From the NCBI RefSeq assembly GCF_902784195.1, contig NZ_CACZTX010000002.1, positions 186,001-250,000 of the forward strand: 64,000 nucleotides of DNA, in the 5' to 3' direction. The position numbers and the translations under genes were made by a program. The DNA is from an uncultured Methanobrevibacter sp. (GTDB lineage Archaea; Methanobacteriota; Methanobacteria; Methanobacteriales; Methanobacteriaceae). Positions 53,746-62,851 of this stretch are shown in pieces (position 1 is the first letter of the stretch; every line of letters begins with the position of its first letter). The notes under the pieces were generated by a model that was given only the letters and a program-made list of their open reading frames with translations, did no database searches and was not told the DNA's origin.

Positions 53746-55226
53746 TGTCATTCACTGTAGAAAGAAAATTGGAAATTTGCAAACAGAGCAATGATAGGCC
53801 TGGATGCTGTTGGTATTTATGTGACAATCCCCACAAATCATCATGTAAAAACTGTTACAGTTGCTATTCAAATTGTCCTCATGGAGTATATGAGGTAATC
53901 AATGATGAACCATTGCCAATACATCAGGAAAATTGTGTAGGATGTAAAATCTGTGAGGAGATGTGCCCAACACATGCAATATATGTCAGACCTCTTGTTG
54001 ATGAAGGCAGAGGTGTATGGTCAAATTCAACAATGGTTGAAATCAAACGTAAAAGTCAAACAGGAGCATATAAGGTTAGAGGTTGTGGGCTCACTAGAAG
54101 AATCCCAACATTCGATGACTTAAGCATATTGCCTGCACAGGTTTCAAGGCCACCAATAGACTCCTATAGGGAAACATGCAAGACTTCAGTGGTTCTTGGA
54201 GACAGGTTTGCAGAAAATCCAATCGAAATAGACACTCCTATTATGATTGGGGCAATGTCTTTTGGCGCATTAAGCAAGGAAGCGAAAATAGCATTGGCAA
54301 TTGGAAGCAGCAAGGTAGGCACAATCACAAATACTGGTGAAGGGGGAATGCTTCCTGAAGAAAGGCATTATGCAGACAAATTGATTGCTCAATATGCATC
54401 AGGCCGTTTTGGAGTTTCAGCAAGTTATCTCAACAATGCAGAAGCTGTTGAAATAAAAATAGGGCAAGGTGCAAAATCAGGTATGGGAGGACATTTGCTT
54501 TCCCATAAGGTAACTGCAGAAGTTGCTAGAGTCAGAAATATTCCAGAGGGAACCTCTGCATTAAGTCCTGCAAGACATATGGACATTGTAGGGCCTGAGG
54601 ATTTAGGTATGAAAATCAACCAATTAAGGGAAATCACTGACTGGAAAGTGCCTATCATTGTGAAATTTGCATCCGGTAGAGTGGAACAGGATGTAAAGAT
54701 TGCAGCAAAGGCAGGTGCAGATATAATTGTAGTTGATGGTATGCAAGGGGGAACAGGTGCGGGCCCTGAAGTGGTTACAGAACATGCAGGTATTCCTACA
54801 ATAGAAGCTATTGTAAAGGCGGATGATGCTCTTAAGGACATTAATTTAAGAAGTGAAGTAAGCCTTGTCGCTGCTGGTGGAATAAGATCAGGTGCTGATG
54901 TTGCAAAAGCCATTGCTTTAGGGGCAGATGCGGTTTATATAGCTACCTCTGCATTGATTTCCATAGGTTGTAAGGTTTGCCAATCCTGTTCTGAGGGCAT
55001 TTGCCCTAAAGGAATTGCAACACAGGATAGGGTGCTTAGAAGAAGATTAGATCCTATTAGAAAAGGTCAGCAAGTGGCAAATTATATTGAAGCAATGACT
55101 CAGGAAGTAACTTCCTTGACTCAACAGGCAGGAAATACAGATATTGAAAACCTTGAACGTCAGGACTTGGTTGCATTGACTATGGAGGCTTCACAATTAA
55201 CAGGAGTGCCAATGGTGAGAAATTAA
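53745..55226 (+). CDS. Glutamate synthase FMN catalytic subunit with N-terminal ferredoxin domain
   Basis: 493 residues. The N terminus has Cys-rich 'CCWYLCDN', 'CKNCYSCYSNCPHG' and 'CVGCKICEEMCPT' (two [4Fe-4S] sites). The FMN TIM-barrel follows: 'MIGAMSFGALSKEAKIALA', 'NTGEGGMLPEERHY', 'GQGAKSGMGGHLL', 'IVVDGMQGGTGAGPEVV' and 'AAGGIRSGADVAKAIALGAD'. 'IGCKVCQSCSEGICPKG' supplies the [3Fe-4S] cluster of GltB. It combines 2-oxoglutarate and ammonia to glutamate. It starts at the stop of the F420-type gene. Confidence 0.95.
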   Translation: MSFTVERKLEICKQSNDRPGCCWYLCDNPHKSSCKNCYSCYSNCPHGVYEVINDEPLPIHQENCVGCKICEEMCPTHAIYVRPLVDEGRGVWSNSTMVEIKRKSQTGAYKVRGCGLTRRIPTFDDLSILPAQVSRPPIDSYRETCKTSVVLGDRFAENPIEIDTPIMIGAMSFGALSKEAKIALAIGSSKVGTITNTGEGGMLPEERHYADKLIAQYASGRFGVSASYLNNAEAVEIKIGQGAKSGMGGHLLSHKVTAEVARVRNIPEGTSALSPARHMDIVGPEDLGMKINQLREITDWKVPIIVKFASGRVEQDVKIAAKAGADIIVVDGMQGGTGAGPEVVTEHAGIPTIEAIVKADDALKDINLRSEVSLVAAGGIRSGADVAKAIALGADAVYIATSALISIGCKVCQSCSEGICPKGIATQDRVLRRRLDPIRKGQQVANYIEAMTQEVTSLTQQAGNTDIENLERQDLVALTMEASQLTGVPMVRN

Positions 55227-55247
55227 ATTTAATAAGGAGAAATTATT

Positions 55248-57890
55248 ATGGCTGCATTCGAAAGAATAAAATCAGGGATTCTGGGGCTTGATGAAGCTTT
55301 AGACAATATTCGTTTGGGAGATAATGTAGTTTGGAATGTTACAAATCTAAATGAATTCTCTTATTTTGTTGATCCTTATGTCAAACAGGCGAAAGAGGAT
55401 AAGAGGAACTTGATATACATTAGGTTTGCTAATCACCCTCCATTGATTGAAATGACAGAAGATGATTTTAACCTGCTTGAAATAGAAGAGAATAATCCTG
55501 AAACTGAGTTTTGCATGATTGAACGAGATGGAATCAAGATATATAAGGTAAATCCATATAACCAATTTGAGACATTTACATTGGAAGTTCATAGAATTAT
55601 TGAAAAGGAAGGGTTTGACGCATTCTATGTATTTGACTGCTTAAGTGACCTTCAAGCTGTTTGGTCTACCGATTTGATGATGGGAAATTTCTTTAAGGTT
55701 ACTTGCCCATTCCTGTTCCAATTGGATACTGTAGCATACTTCCCAATCATTCGGGGAAGGCATTCATTTGATGCAATAGCTAAAATCCGTGAAACCACAC
55801 AGCTATTCCTGAATGTACATTCAAATTCTCCTGAAGAGGTTTATGTTTCTCCACTTAAAGTATGGAACAGATATTCTCAAACAATGTTTTTGGGACATAA
55901 GTTTAACCCAAGAACAGGTTTTGTCAAGGTTTTGCAGGATGGTCAGGAAGTTAGCAAATATTATAAGACCATCAATGATTCTGATAAGCATCAAAGCGGG
56001 CAAATCCTGGACAGTTGGGAAAGATATATGCTTCAGGTTAGAATGAAGTATGAAGAAGGCAAGAATATCGATGATGAGTGCGATAAGATTTGTGAGCTGA
56101 TGATGACAAAAGATGAGAAGATGCTTTCCAAAATAAAGGAATACTTTACTTTTGAGGATTATATCACAATCTACGATCGTCGTGTAGGAAGTGGTTTGGT
56201 AGGTGGTAAGTCCTGCGGTATGCTTCTTGCAAGAAAGATAATCGAAAAGGAGCGTCCAGACATATACAGTAATCTTGAACCGGATGATTCATTTTATATT
56301 GGCTCAGATTTATTTTACACATACATCGTTTCAAATGACCTATGGGACCTTAGAGTAAAGCAAAGAACCCCTGAAGGTTATTATAAGTATGGGAAAGAGT
56401 TGGAGGAAGCTCTTAAAAAGGGTACTTTCTCAGATGAAATCAAGAAGGGATTCATACAGATATTGGATTATTTTGGACAGAACCCGATTATTGTAAGGTC
56501 AAGCAGTTTCCTTGAAGATGGATATGGAAATGCTTTTGCAGGAAAATATGAATCTGTATTCTGTGTAAATAGGGGCAGTCTTGAAGAACGTTTGGCAGCA
56601 TTTGAAGAAGCGGTAAAGGTGGTATATTCAAGTACCATGAACATTTCCGCTTTGGAATATAGAAAAATAAACGATTTGGATGATACCGATGAGCAAATGG
56701 CTCTTTTGGTTCAGAGAGTTTCAGGTTCCTATCATGGTGACTATTTCTTCCCAACTGCTGCAGGTGTAGGATTTTCATACAGCCCATATTCACCGCTGCC
56801 TGATATGGATAACAGCAAAGGAATGCTAAGGTTGGTAATGGGTCTTGGTACAAAAGCTGTTGACAGGACTAAAAAGGATTATCCTAGAATAATCAATCTT
56901 GACAAGCCTGAAGTTACTATGGTGAAGGACATTAGGGAAAAGCACAGATATTCTCAACACTATCTGGATGTAATTGATTTAAAAGATATCAGCTTGCATG
57001 ACATTCCTGTTAGTGAGGGGTTGGATGTTATTCCAAGATATGCAAAGAAAGTCCTGGTTGAACATGATCGTGAAGCTGAAAGAATGTTCCGTGACAGGGG
57101 GGAACGCCGTGAAATAGTGTTTGTAAATTGTGAGGGGCTTGTAAAAAATCAGGAATTCATCGATGAGATGAAGGAAATCATGAATACATTGGAAACCGCT
57201 TATGATTATCCTGTGGACATAGAATATACAGTCAATGTTGGAGAGGATAATTCATTCAATGTGAACCTATTGCAATGCAGACCTCTGCAGGTTTCAATAA
57301 ACAATGAAGCCATTGAAATGCCTGAGGATAAGAACGTCTTCTTCCATATCAAGGAATCTTCAATGGGTATGTCACGTATGAATGAAATAGATGTAATCTG
57401 TTATGTCGATCCCCATAGGTATTATGAATATCCATATGCTCAGAAAAGTTCCATCTCCCATGTAATCAATGATGTGAATGCCTATTGCAAGGAAAATGGC
57501 AAGACTGCAATTCTGATTGTTCCAGGAAGAATTGGCACATCTTCTCCGGAGTTAGGAATTCCAGTGGTCTTTGCTGACATCAGCTATTTCTCTGCAATTC
57601 TGGAGGAATCATACAGTGAAGTTGGATATATGCCTGAATTATCCTTCGGAAGCCATATGTTCCAGGACTTGGTGGAAGCAGAGATATACTATGGTGCATT
57701 GTTTGAAAATGAGAAAAAATTGGAATTCAATAAGGATATGATTTATGATCATCAAAACATCCTAAAGGAGATAAATCCTAATCTAAGCGAGGAGATTTAT
57801 GATATGATACATGTCATAGACTTTGGTGATGACAAGGCGGAATTCTATCATGACATGAATAAGGATGAAACCTTGTGCATTTTCAATTAA
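55248..57890 (+). CDS. KaiC-like/PEP-synthase ATP-grasp fusion protein
   Basis: 880 residues. Residues 1-230 resemble a KaiC/RadA fold ('RIKSGILGLDEALDNIRLGDNVVW', 'FDAFYVFDCLSDL' at the Walker B position), but where Walker A should be there is 'NVTNLNEF', so ATP binding there is doubtful. Residues about 300-690 are a PPDK/PEP-synthase N-terminal ATP-grasp domain: 'VGGKSCGMLLARKI', 'IVRSSSFLEDGYGNAFAGKY', 'LVQRVSGSYHGDYFF' and 'LLQCRPLQV'. The phosphohistidine swivel domain and the PEP/pyruvate barrel are absent, so it is not a complete PEP synthase. It lies 21 bases after the glutamate synthase subunit, with its own 'aaggagaaattatt' site, so it is part of the same operon. Confidence 0.8.
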   Translation: MAAFERIKSGILGLDEALDNIRLGDNVVWNVTNLNEFSYFVDPYVKQAKEDKRNLIYIRFANHPPLIEMTEDDFNLLEIEENNPETEFCMIERDGIKIYKVNPYNQFETFTLEVHRIIEKEGFDAFYVFDCLSDLQAVWSTDLMMGNFFKVTCPFLFQLDTVAYFPIIRGRHSFDAIAKIRETTQLFLNVHSNSPEEVYVSPLKVWNRYSQTMFLGHKFNPRTGFVKVLQDGQEVSKYYKTINDSDKHQSGQILDSWERYMLQVRMKYEEGKNIDDECDKICELMMTKDEKMLSKIKEYFTFEDYITIYDRRVGSGLVGGKSCGMLLARKIIEKERPDIYSNLEPDDSFYIGSDLFYTYIVSNDLWDLRVKQRTPEGYYKYGKELEEALKKGTFSDEIKKGFIQILDYFGQNPIIVRSSSFLEDGYGNAFAGKYESVFCVNRGSLEERLAAFEEAVKVVYSSTMNISALEYRKINDLDDTDEQMALLVQRVSGSYHGDYFFPTAAGVGFSYSPYSPLPDMDNSKGMLRLVMGLGTKAVDRTKKDYPRIINLDKPEVTMVKDIREKHRYSQHYLDVIDLKDISLHDIPVSEGLDVIPRYAKKVLVEHDREAERMFRDRGERREIVFVNCEGLVKNQEFIDEMKEIMNTLETAYDYPVDIEYTVNVGEDNSFNVNLLQCRPLQVSINNEAIEMPEDKNVFFHIKESSMGMSRMNEIDVICYVDPHRYYEYPYAQKSSISHVINDVNAYCKENGKTAILIVPGRIGTSSPELGIPVVFADISYFSAILEESYSEVGYMPELSFGSHMFQDLVEAEIYYGALFENEKKLEFNKDMIYDHQNILKEINPNLSEEIYDMIHVIDFGDDKAEFYHDMNKDETLCIFN

Positions 57891-57901
57891 AAATTGGGAA
57901 T
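57881..57901 (+). terminator. Hairpin around the stop codon of the last operon gene
   Basis: TTTTCAATT / AATTGGGAA forms nine pairs including two G-U, with the stop codon in the arm and loop. Confidence 0.4.
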
Positions 57902-58044
57902 GCAAATAAAATTCATATTTGAAAACATTAATTGTTTTCGGGCAGGTGGGAGGGACATATGCCTTTTTATTTGCAATAGTTCTTTTTGCACAAAAAAAGA
58001 TTTGTAAAATAAAATCAAAACATAGGACAAAATGTGATTAGTGG

Positions 58045-58083
58045 CCCTATCTGGATTTTTAGAGTTTATTTTTTCAGGTAGGG
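58045..58083. terminator. Hairpin between convergent genes
   Basis: CCCTATCTG / CAGGTAGGG (one wobble pair) with a 21-base T-rich loop, followed by 'ttatttttcacattttttt'. It lies between the KaiC-PEP-synthase gene and the convergent minus-strand gene. The rest of the 57891-58186 spacer holds nothing recognisable. Confidence 0.5.
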
Positions 58084-58186
58084 TTATTTTTCACATTTTT
58101 TTTAAAAAATTAGCTTCATCTATTTTTTATCCTAATAATTATTATCAGAGGGCAGTTTTTTTATTTCAATTAAAAAAAGTTAGGGA

Positions 58187-58744
58187 TTAAATTCTTTCGT
58201 AGGAATCCCCATCTACTTTGTAAACTGGTTTTAAGATTTTAAATGTTTGAATTACATCAACAAAAGACTTTACAGCTACTTGATCCCTATTGTTTTTGGT
58301 GTACAATTCAAGGGAGTATAGGTTGTTGTCCTTTAAGATAGCGTATTGCTCTATTTCCAATCCTTCTTTAGTGAGATATATGACATCCCAAATTCCATAA
58401 TTGTCAAAGTTTTCCATTCCAGATTGTTGGATTTCACATTCCTTTGATTTCAAGTCTGTTTCTACAAGTTCCTTTAACTCTTCAACAGTGTTTGCCAAAC
58501 AAGGTTGTGTGGATATTTTTACAATTGCATTGTTGGTTTTATTCAATAATACAAGATGGGTGAATTCATCTTCTTCCTCACTTTTCATCTCTTGCCATAA
58601 GAATGGGTATTCCAAGTAGAAGTATCCGTTGTTATATCCTTTTTTCATTTGTCTTAAGGTCTCTTCAGCACTAAGTGTCTTTGGCTCTCCCTTTTCATCA
58701 TTTCCTAATTCAAGTACAAATCTATCCTTATTTCCTTTTACCAT
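58187..58744 (-). CDS. Hypothetical protein
   Basis: 185 residues, acidic, no signal peptide or hydrophobic helix. A plausible mixed alpha/beta fold ('FTHLVLLNKTNNAIVKISTQ', 'YGIWDVIYLTKEGLEIEQYAIL', 'NNLYSLELYTKN'). The pattern of strands ending with a helix resembles lipoprotein-like LpqN/PsbP-type domains, but this is only an impression. I recognise no family. ATG 58744 with 'gtgattta' upstream (minus strand). Confidence 0.65.
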   Translation of the reverse strand: MVKGNKDRFVLELGNDEKGEPKTLSAEETLRQMKKGYNNGYFYLEYPFLWQEMKSEEEDEFTHLVLLNKTNNAIVKISTQPCLANTVEELKELVETDLKSKECEIQQSGMENFDNYGIWDVIYLTKEGLEIEQYAILKDNNLYSLELYTKNNRDQVAVKSFVDVIQTFKILKPVYKVDGDSYERI

Positions 58745-59066
58745 TTAAATCACAATCATTATTTTTAATCTAATATTTTTATAATAAATTTTTTTATTTT
58801 TTAAGTAAATTAATTTTATAATTATATTATACTTCTTCTAATATAATTTATCAATTTATCATTAATTAATTTATTGTAATTCTTAAACTTCATTGAATTT
58901 TTAAATTCCATTGAATTTTTAAACTTCATTGTAATTCTTAACCTTCTTTAAGATAAATTTATATGTTTTTAAAATGTTATATTGTATTAATAAGATAACG
59001 TTTAAGATAATCTTTTAAGATAATGTTTGATAATGTTTTTTTAAAATATTTTAGGTTTTTGATACT
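58745..59066. promoter_or_regulatory. Divergent AT-rich spacer with repeated words
   Basis: 'cattgaatttttaaa' occurs twice (about 58892 and 58910), and related 'cattgtaattctta' near 58928. TATA-like 'ttatattgtatta' near 58977 could serve the plus-strand gene. No gene is seen. Confidence 0.35.
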
Positions 59067-59579
59067 ATGGGAAGATTAGGTTTTTTATTCAATCCGGACG
59101 GAAACATGCCTAAAGGTGAGATTAAATCAAGAGATGTGGAATTTGATTTCTTAGGATTATTGACTGAAAGCATTGGTGGAAATGATAATAAATCCAATGG
59201 GGCAATCAAGTTGGATGAGGATTCCATTTACATAGAATTGAGAAGCAGATTTAACGGAAAGGTCAAGGATGCATTTGAAATATCTTATGATGATTTGAAT
59301 GCAGATGACATTGATAGGGTAGCTGACAATAAGGTTCAATTGAATTTAGAGGATAAGACTATTCAACTTAAGACATTGGATCATGATATGTTAAGTAATT
59401 TTGAAACCAAGTTGAAGAACAAGTTAAACACAGGATCATTTGTACCTGAAGAGGAAAAAATAAGGCATGTAATTGCTGATATTCCTGCAGAGATAAGGAA
59501 ATATCATGATCTATTGAAGGATGGAATAATAACTGCAGAGGAATTTGAAAAGAAGAAAAAGGAATTATTGAATAACTGA
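59067..59579 (+). CDS. SHOCT-domain protein
   Basis: 170 residues. The C terminus 'YHDLLKDGIITAEEFEKKKKELL' is a clear SHOCT (short C-terminal oligomerisation) helix pair. The N-terminal 110 residues look like a PH/GRAM-type beta domain ('KLDEDSIYIELRSRF', 'VKDAFEISYDDLNADDI', 'LEDKTIQLKTLDHD'). The function is unknown; SHOCT often caps small membrane-associated or regulatory proteins. The start ATG 59067 follows 'taggtttttgatact'. Confidence 0.75.
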   Translation: MGRLGFLFNPDGNMPKGEIKSRDVEFDFLGLLTESIGGNDNKSNGAIKLDEDSIYIELRSRFNGKVKDAFEISYDDLNADDIDRVADNKVQLNLEDKTIQLKTLDHDMLSNFETKLKNKLNTGSFVPEEEKIRHVIADIPAEIRKYHDLLKDGIITAEEFEKKKKELLNN

Positions 59580-59636
59580 TTCCATATTTTTATAAGTGAT
59601 TCCCTATTTTTATTTACCTCAATCTTTGGTGATACT

Positions 59637-60479
59637 ATGGAAATAAAGTCTATACCTGAAATAATCAAGGAAATGAATTATTTGGTTAAAGAAGAGAAAT
59701 ATGATGAAGCCTATCAGTTTGCAAAGGAAAACATAAATTTGAATAAGGACTATGTTGAAGGCGAATACATATTCAAAAATCTTCTTGAAGAGCTTTTATT
59801 CCAAATCACTATCAAAAAAGAGATTAAAAGAAAATATCCTTTAATGCTTGACTATTCCACATTGTACTCCAATTATGGGGATGTATTATTGCATTTCAAT
59901 GAGTATGAAAATGCCCTAAAATCTTTTAAATTATCTTATAATTACAATCCTGTAAATGTAAAGGCTATTTTTGGATTGTGTGAACTTTATAGAATTGAAA
60001 AGAATTGGGATGAGTTTTATAATCTCACTATTCAATCCTTCAAATATGATTACTCTCTAGATGATCTTTCCAAAGCATTTGAAAACCTGTCTTTATATTA
60101 CTTGAATGAGTTTAAAGAGTCTAACGATAATGAAAATCTTAAATTAGCTGTTTATTTGGAGAGATTAGCTGAATATCATGGTGGTTCTATCGATTTCAAT
60201 GAAAAAACAGCTATTGAATTTGATGATGATGCTTTGAGTGAATATGATCAAAGCATAGATGAGATAAAGGAGTATCTCAAATCAAAAGGATTGCCATATG
60301 GCCCTAGCATTGAAGTTATTACAATATGCAAGAACCTTGGATTCCAATTGGATGAGGATAAAAAAGTGGTTCCTGCATTGTTCTATTTTAATATAGCATA
60401 TGATTTAACCAATGATCCTGCAATTAAGGATGTCATTGATGATTTGAATGCAAAAGTAGAGCGAAGATTGGATGAATAA
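59637..60479 (+). CDS. TPR-like helical repeat protein
   Basis: 280 residues, nearly all helix. One clear TPR is 'YGDVLLHFNEYENALKSFKLSYNYNP', and flanking repeats are degenerate ('VKEEKYDEAYQFAKENINLN', 'ALFYFNIAYDLTNDPAIKD'). It is probably a cytosolic scaffold of unknown partners. It lies 57 bases after the SHOCT gene and may be co-transcribed. ATG 59637 follows 'ttggtgatact'. Confidence 0.7.
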   Translation: MEIKSIPEIIKEMNYLVKEEKYDEAYQFAKENINLNKDYVEGEYIFKNLLEELLFQITIKKEIKRKYPLMLDYSTLYSNYGDVLLHFNEYENALKSFKLSYNYNPVNVKAIFGLCELYRIEKNWDEFYNLTIQSFKYDYSLDDLSKAFENLSLYYLNEFKESNDNENLKLAVYLERLAEYHGGSIDFNEKTAIEFDDDALSEYDQSIDEIKEYLKSKGLPYGPSIEVITICKNLGFQLDEDKKVVPALFYFNIAYDLTNDPAIKDVIDDLNAKVERRLDE

Positions 60480-60806
60480 CTGTATGTTATAACTGTAATG
60501 TTCAAAATTTATCATTTTTTTCATTTTTCATTCGGTCAAAATGATTTTTTATAGAAATTTTTTCCTTTTCAATATTAAAAAAATACAATTTTAAGTTCTC
60601 ATATATAAAGTTTACTATAAATTCTTAAAAAATCTTTAAATATCATTAAATCTAATATTATTTTGTGGCTATGATTTGGAGTTCAAGTCTATTTTTTTAC
60701 AAATTGTGGTCTAATAATACAAAGCTTTATATACTATTAATTACTTATATTTTTATATCAGTGAATTATATATTAGACAGTACTATGTCTGATATGTTAC
60801 TAGATT
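60480..60806 (+). promoter_or_regulatory. tRNA-Ser promoter region
   Basis: Two TATA boxes are visible: TTTATATACT (60726-60735) and TTATATATT (60766-60774). The second is about 33 bases from the mature tRNA 5' end, consistent with initiation just before it. The remaining bases are AT-rich with no gene. Confidence 0.55.
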
Positions 60807-60891
60807 GCCGAGATAGTCTAGCCTGGTAAGGCGCGGGACTGGAAATCCCGTGAGGGTTCACCTCGCCTGGGTTCAAATCCCAGTCTCGGCG
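60807..60891 (+). tRNA. tRNA-Ser (anticodon GGA)
   Basis: Acceptor stem GCCGAGA pairs with TCTCGGC and the discriminator is G (60891). The anticodon stem CGGGA/TCCCG holds the loop CTGGAAA, giving anticodon GGA for UCC/UCU serine codons. A long variable arm (GAGG/CCTC) confirms a class II tRNA. The T arm is CTGGG-TTCAAAT-CCCAG. CCA is not encoded. Confidence 0.97.
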
Positions 60892-61353
60892 TTTATTAGT
60901 GTATAGCAATTTAATATAATTCTATTTAATAGGATTATTATTAATGATAATATCACTTTTATCAAATTATCATTAAGGTAAATCCGATTCAAATAAGCTT
61001 TACGAATTGGATTTATTTAGTTTGCTTTTTTTTAATTAGTTAAATTATAATCTAGCTATGGCTTTAAAAGTTTATTAGTAATTTATTGAGTATTAAGTTA
61101 CTCTATCTTTTAGTAAGCTGAGCGTAGTTATTATTTAATTAGAATTATTAAATGTGCTTGAAACTGATATGAACTCTTGGTTAGCATTGGTGAAATGGCT
61201 TGAATAATTTTAAGTCAATTGGACTATTGCTAGACTAAGTTTTACATTGTTGAAAAAACTGTGCTTTAAAATAAAGCATTCGAATCCGCTAAATTTTTTA
61301 ATTAACGTCTCGTGGGTTCGCTCCAAAAAAAAAATAATATGGAGGTTACTTTA
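60892..61353 (+). promoter_or_regulatory. Structured leader between tRNA-Ser and rps13
   Basis: Three hairpins lie in a row: TTAATGATAAT/ATTATCATTAA (60941-60951 and 60966-60976, perfect 11 bases), AATCCGATTC/GAATTGGATT (60981-60990 and 61004-61013, one G-U), and AGTAATTT/AAGTTACT (61077-61084 and 61095-61102, one G-U). The following 250 bases are less AT-rich than ordinary spacers but contain no gene. The first hairpin may end the tRNA transcript; the rest may be an rps13 leader. Confidence 0.45.
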
Positions 61354-61803
61354 ATGGAAGACGACTTTAAGCACTTAGTGCGTATATCCAGAAAGGACGT
61401 AGATGGTAACAAAACTATCCAACATGCTTTAACTGAAATTAAAGGTATTGGATTATCCTTATCTAGATCTATCTGTCTTACCTTAGGTTTAAATACTGAT
61501 GACCAAATCGGTTACATCTCTGAAGAAGATGTTTCTAAAATTGAAGCACTCTTAGAAAATCCACAAGAATACAATATTCCTGATTGGATGTTAAACAGAC
61601 GTAACGATTACGCTACTGGTGACGACCTTCATTTGATTGAATCTGACCTTGACATGACTTTAAGAGATGATTTAAACAGAATGAAAAAGACCAGAAGCTA
61701 CAAAGGTAGAAGACACGAAGTTGGTTTACCAGTTAGAGGACAAAGAACTAAATCTACTTTCAGACACAGTTCTACTGTCGGTGTAAGTCGTAGAAGAAGA
61801 TAA
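61354..61803 (+). CDS. rps13: Ribosomal protein S13 (uS13)
   Basis: 149 residues from ATG 61354, which follows 'atggaggttacttta'; upstream in-frame starts would overlap or precede that site. '[20 protein letters not shown]', '[18 protein letters not shown]' (helix-hairpin-helix) and the basic tail '[20 protein letters not shown]' are typical. It is in the small-subunit head and contacts P-site tRNA. It is the first gene of the alpha-like operon. Confidence 0.95.
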   Translation: MEDDFKHLVRISRKDVDGNKTIQHALTEIKGIGLSLSRSICLTLGLNTDDQIGYISEEDVSKIEALLENPQEYNIPDWMLNRRNDYATGDDLHLIESDLDMTLRDDLNRMKKTRSYKGRRHEVGLPVRGQRTKSTFRHSSTVGVSRRRR

Positions 61804-61898
61804 TTTCATCTTTTATTGCACTTAGGTAAACTTGATAGATTATTACGAAATTTTATAATAAATTTATGATTATTATATGAAGATAAGGAGATGTGATT

Positions 61899-62435
61899 AT
61901 GGGACATCCAAGAAAAGCAAGGAAAAAGTATGATACACCACCTCATCCTTGGAATGCAGAAAGAATTAAAACTGAAAATAAATTAATGTCTAAATACGGC
62001 TTAAAAAACAAAAAGGAAATTTGGAAAGCTGATACTTTAGTTAGAAAATACAGTAGGGAAGCAAGATACTTACTCGGTTTCTCTCAAGATCAAGTAAAAG
62101 TTGAAACTGAAGAATTATTAGGACACTTGAAAAGATCAGGAATCCTTGATGAAAACGCTCACTTAGAAAACATTCTTGATTTAACTGTTGAAGATATTTT
62201 AAGAAGAAGATTACAAACTATAGTTTTCCAAAAAGGTTTAGCTCGTACTGCTAAAGAAGCAAGAATGTTTGTAGTACACGGACACATTGCTTTAAACGGT
62301 AAGAAATTAAATTCTCCAAGTTATGTAGTTAAAAGAGGAGAAGAAGAAGCAGTTGGTTTCTACCACTCTTCCCCAGTAGCTAAACAGATTGAAGAATACA
62401 ACAAAGCAGCAACTCAAGCTGGAGAAAATCAATAA
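61899..62435 (+). CDS. rps4: Ribosomal protein S4 (uS4)
   Basis: 178 residues from ATG 61899 ('aaggag' upstream; GTG 61893 is less well spaced). '[18 protein letters not shown]', '[17 protein letters not shown]' and the S4 RNA-binding domain '[31 protein letters not shown]'-type segment identify it. It is a primary 16S rRNA binder. Confidence 0.95.
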   Translation: MGHPRKARKKYDTPPHPWNAERIKTENKLMSKYGLKNKKEIWKADTLVRKYSREARYLLGFSQDQVKVETEELLGHLKRSGILDENAHLENILDLTVEDILRRRLQTIVFQKGLARTAKEARMFVVHGHIALNGKKLNSPSYVVKRGEEEAVGFYHSSPVAKQIEEYNKAATQAGENQ

Positions 62436-62446
62436 GGTGTGTAATT

Positions 62447-62839
62447 ATGGCAAAAGACGAAAAATGGGGAATAGCTAATATTTATTCATCCTTTAATAAT
62501 ACTATCTTAACTGTAACTGATATTACCGGAGCAGAAACTATCTGTCAATGGTCTGGTGGTAAAGTAGTTCGTGCAGACAGACAACAATCCTCTCCTTTTG
62601 CAGCTATGGAAGCAGCAAACAGAGCAGCTGAAGATGCAAAAGAAAAAGGTTTTGTCGGATTACATATTAGAGTAAGAGCTCCTGGTGGAAATGGTCCTAG
62701 AAGTCCAGGTCCTGGTGCACAAGCAACCATTCGTGCATTAGCAAGAGCTGGAATCAAAATTGGTAAAATTGAAGATATCACTCCTATACCTCATGATGGT
62801 ACTGGAAGACCAGGCGGTAAAAGAGGAAGAAGAGTATAA
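62447..62839 (+). CDS. rps11: Ribosomal protein S11 (uS11)
   Basis: 130 residues, highly conserved: '[20 protein letters not shown]', '[21 protein letters not shown]' and '[20 protein letters not shown]'. It lies on the platform next to the E site. ATG 62447 follows 'aaggtgtgtaatt'. It is 11 bases after S4. Confidence 0.97.
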   Translation: MAKDEKWGIANIYSSFNNTILTVTDITGAETICQWSGGKVVRADRQQSSPFAAMEAANRAAEDAKEKGFVGLHIRVRAPGGNGPRSPGPGAQATIRALARAGIKIGKIEDITPIPHDGTGRPGGKRGRRV

Positions 62840-62851
62840 GAAGGGTTTAAT

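Noticed and set aside
54425-54913. Minus-strand open frame inside the glutamate synthase FMN gene
   Set aside because: Pro/Ala/Ser/Thr-rich antisense product without recognisable motifs; the plus-strand frame is certain.
61285-61335. T-arm-like sequences ('ttcgaatcc', 'gggttcgctcc') suggesting a second tRNA or tRNA remnant near rps13
   Set aside because: No acceptor, D or anticodon stems could be found around them; pairing is limited to three bases.
60892-61353. Box C/D or H/ACA guide RNA in the rps13 leader
   Set aside because: CTGA and TGATGA-like words occur, but not as a properly spaced C-D'-C'-D set, and no ACA box follows a suitable hairpin.
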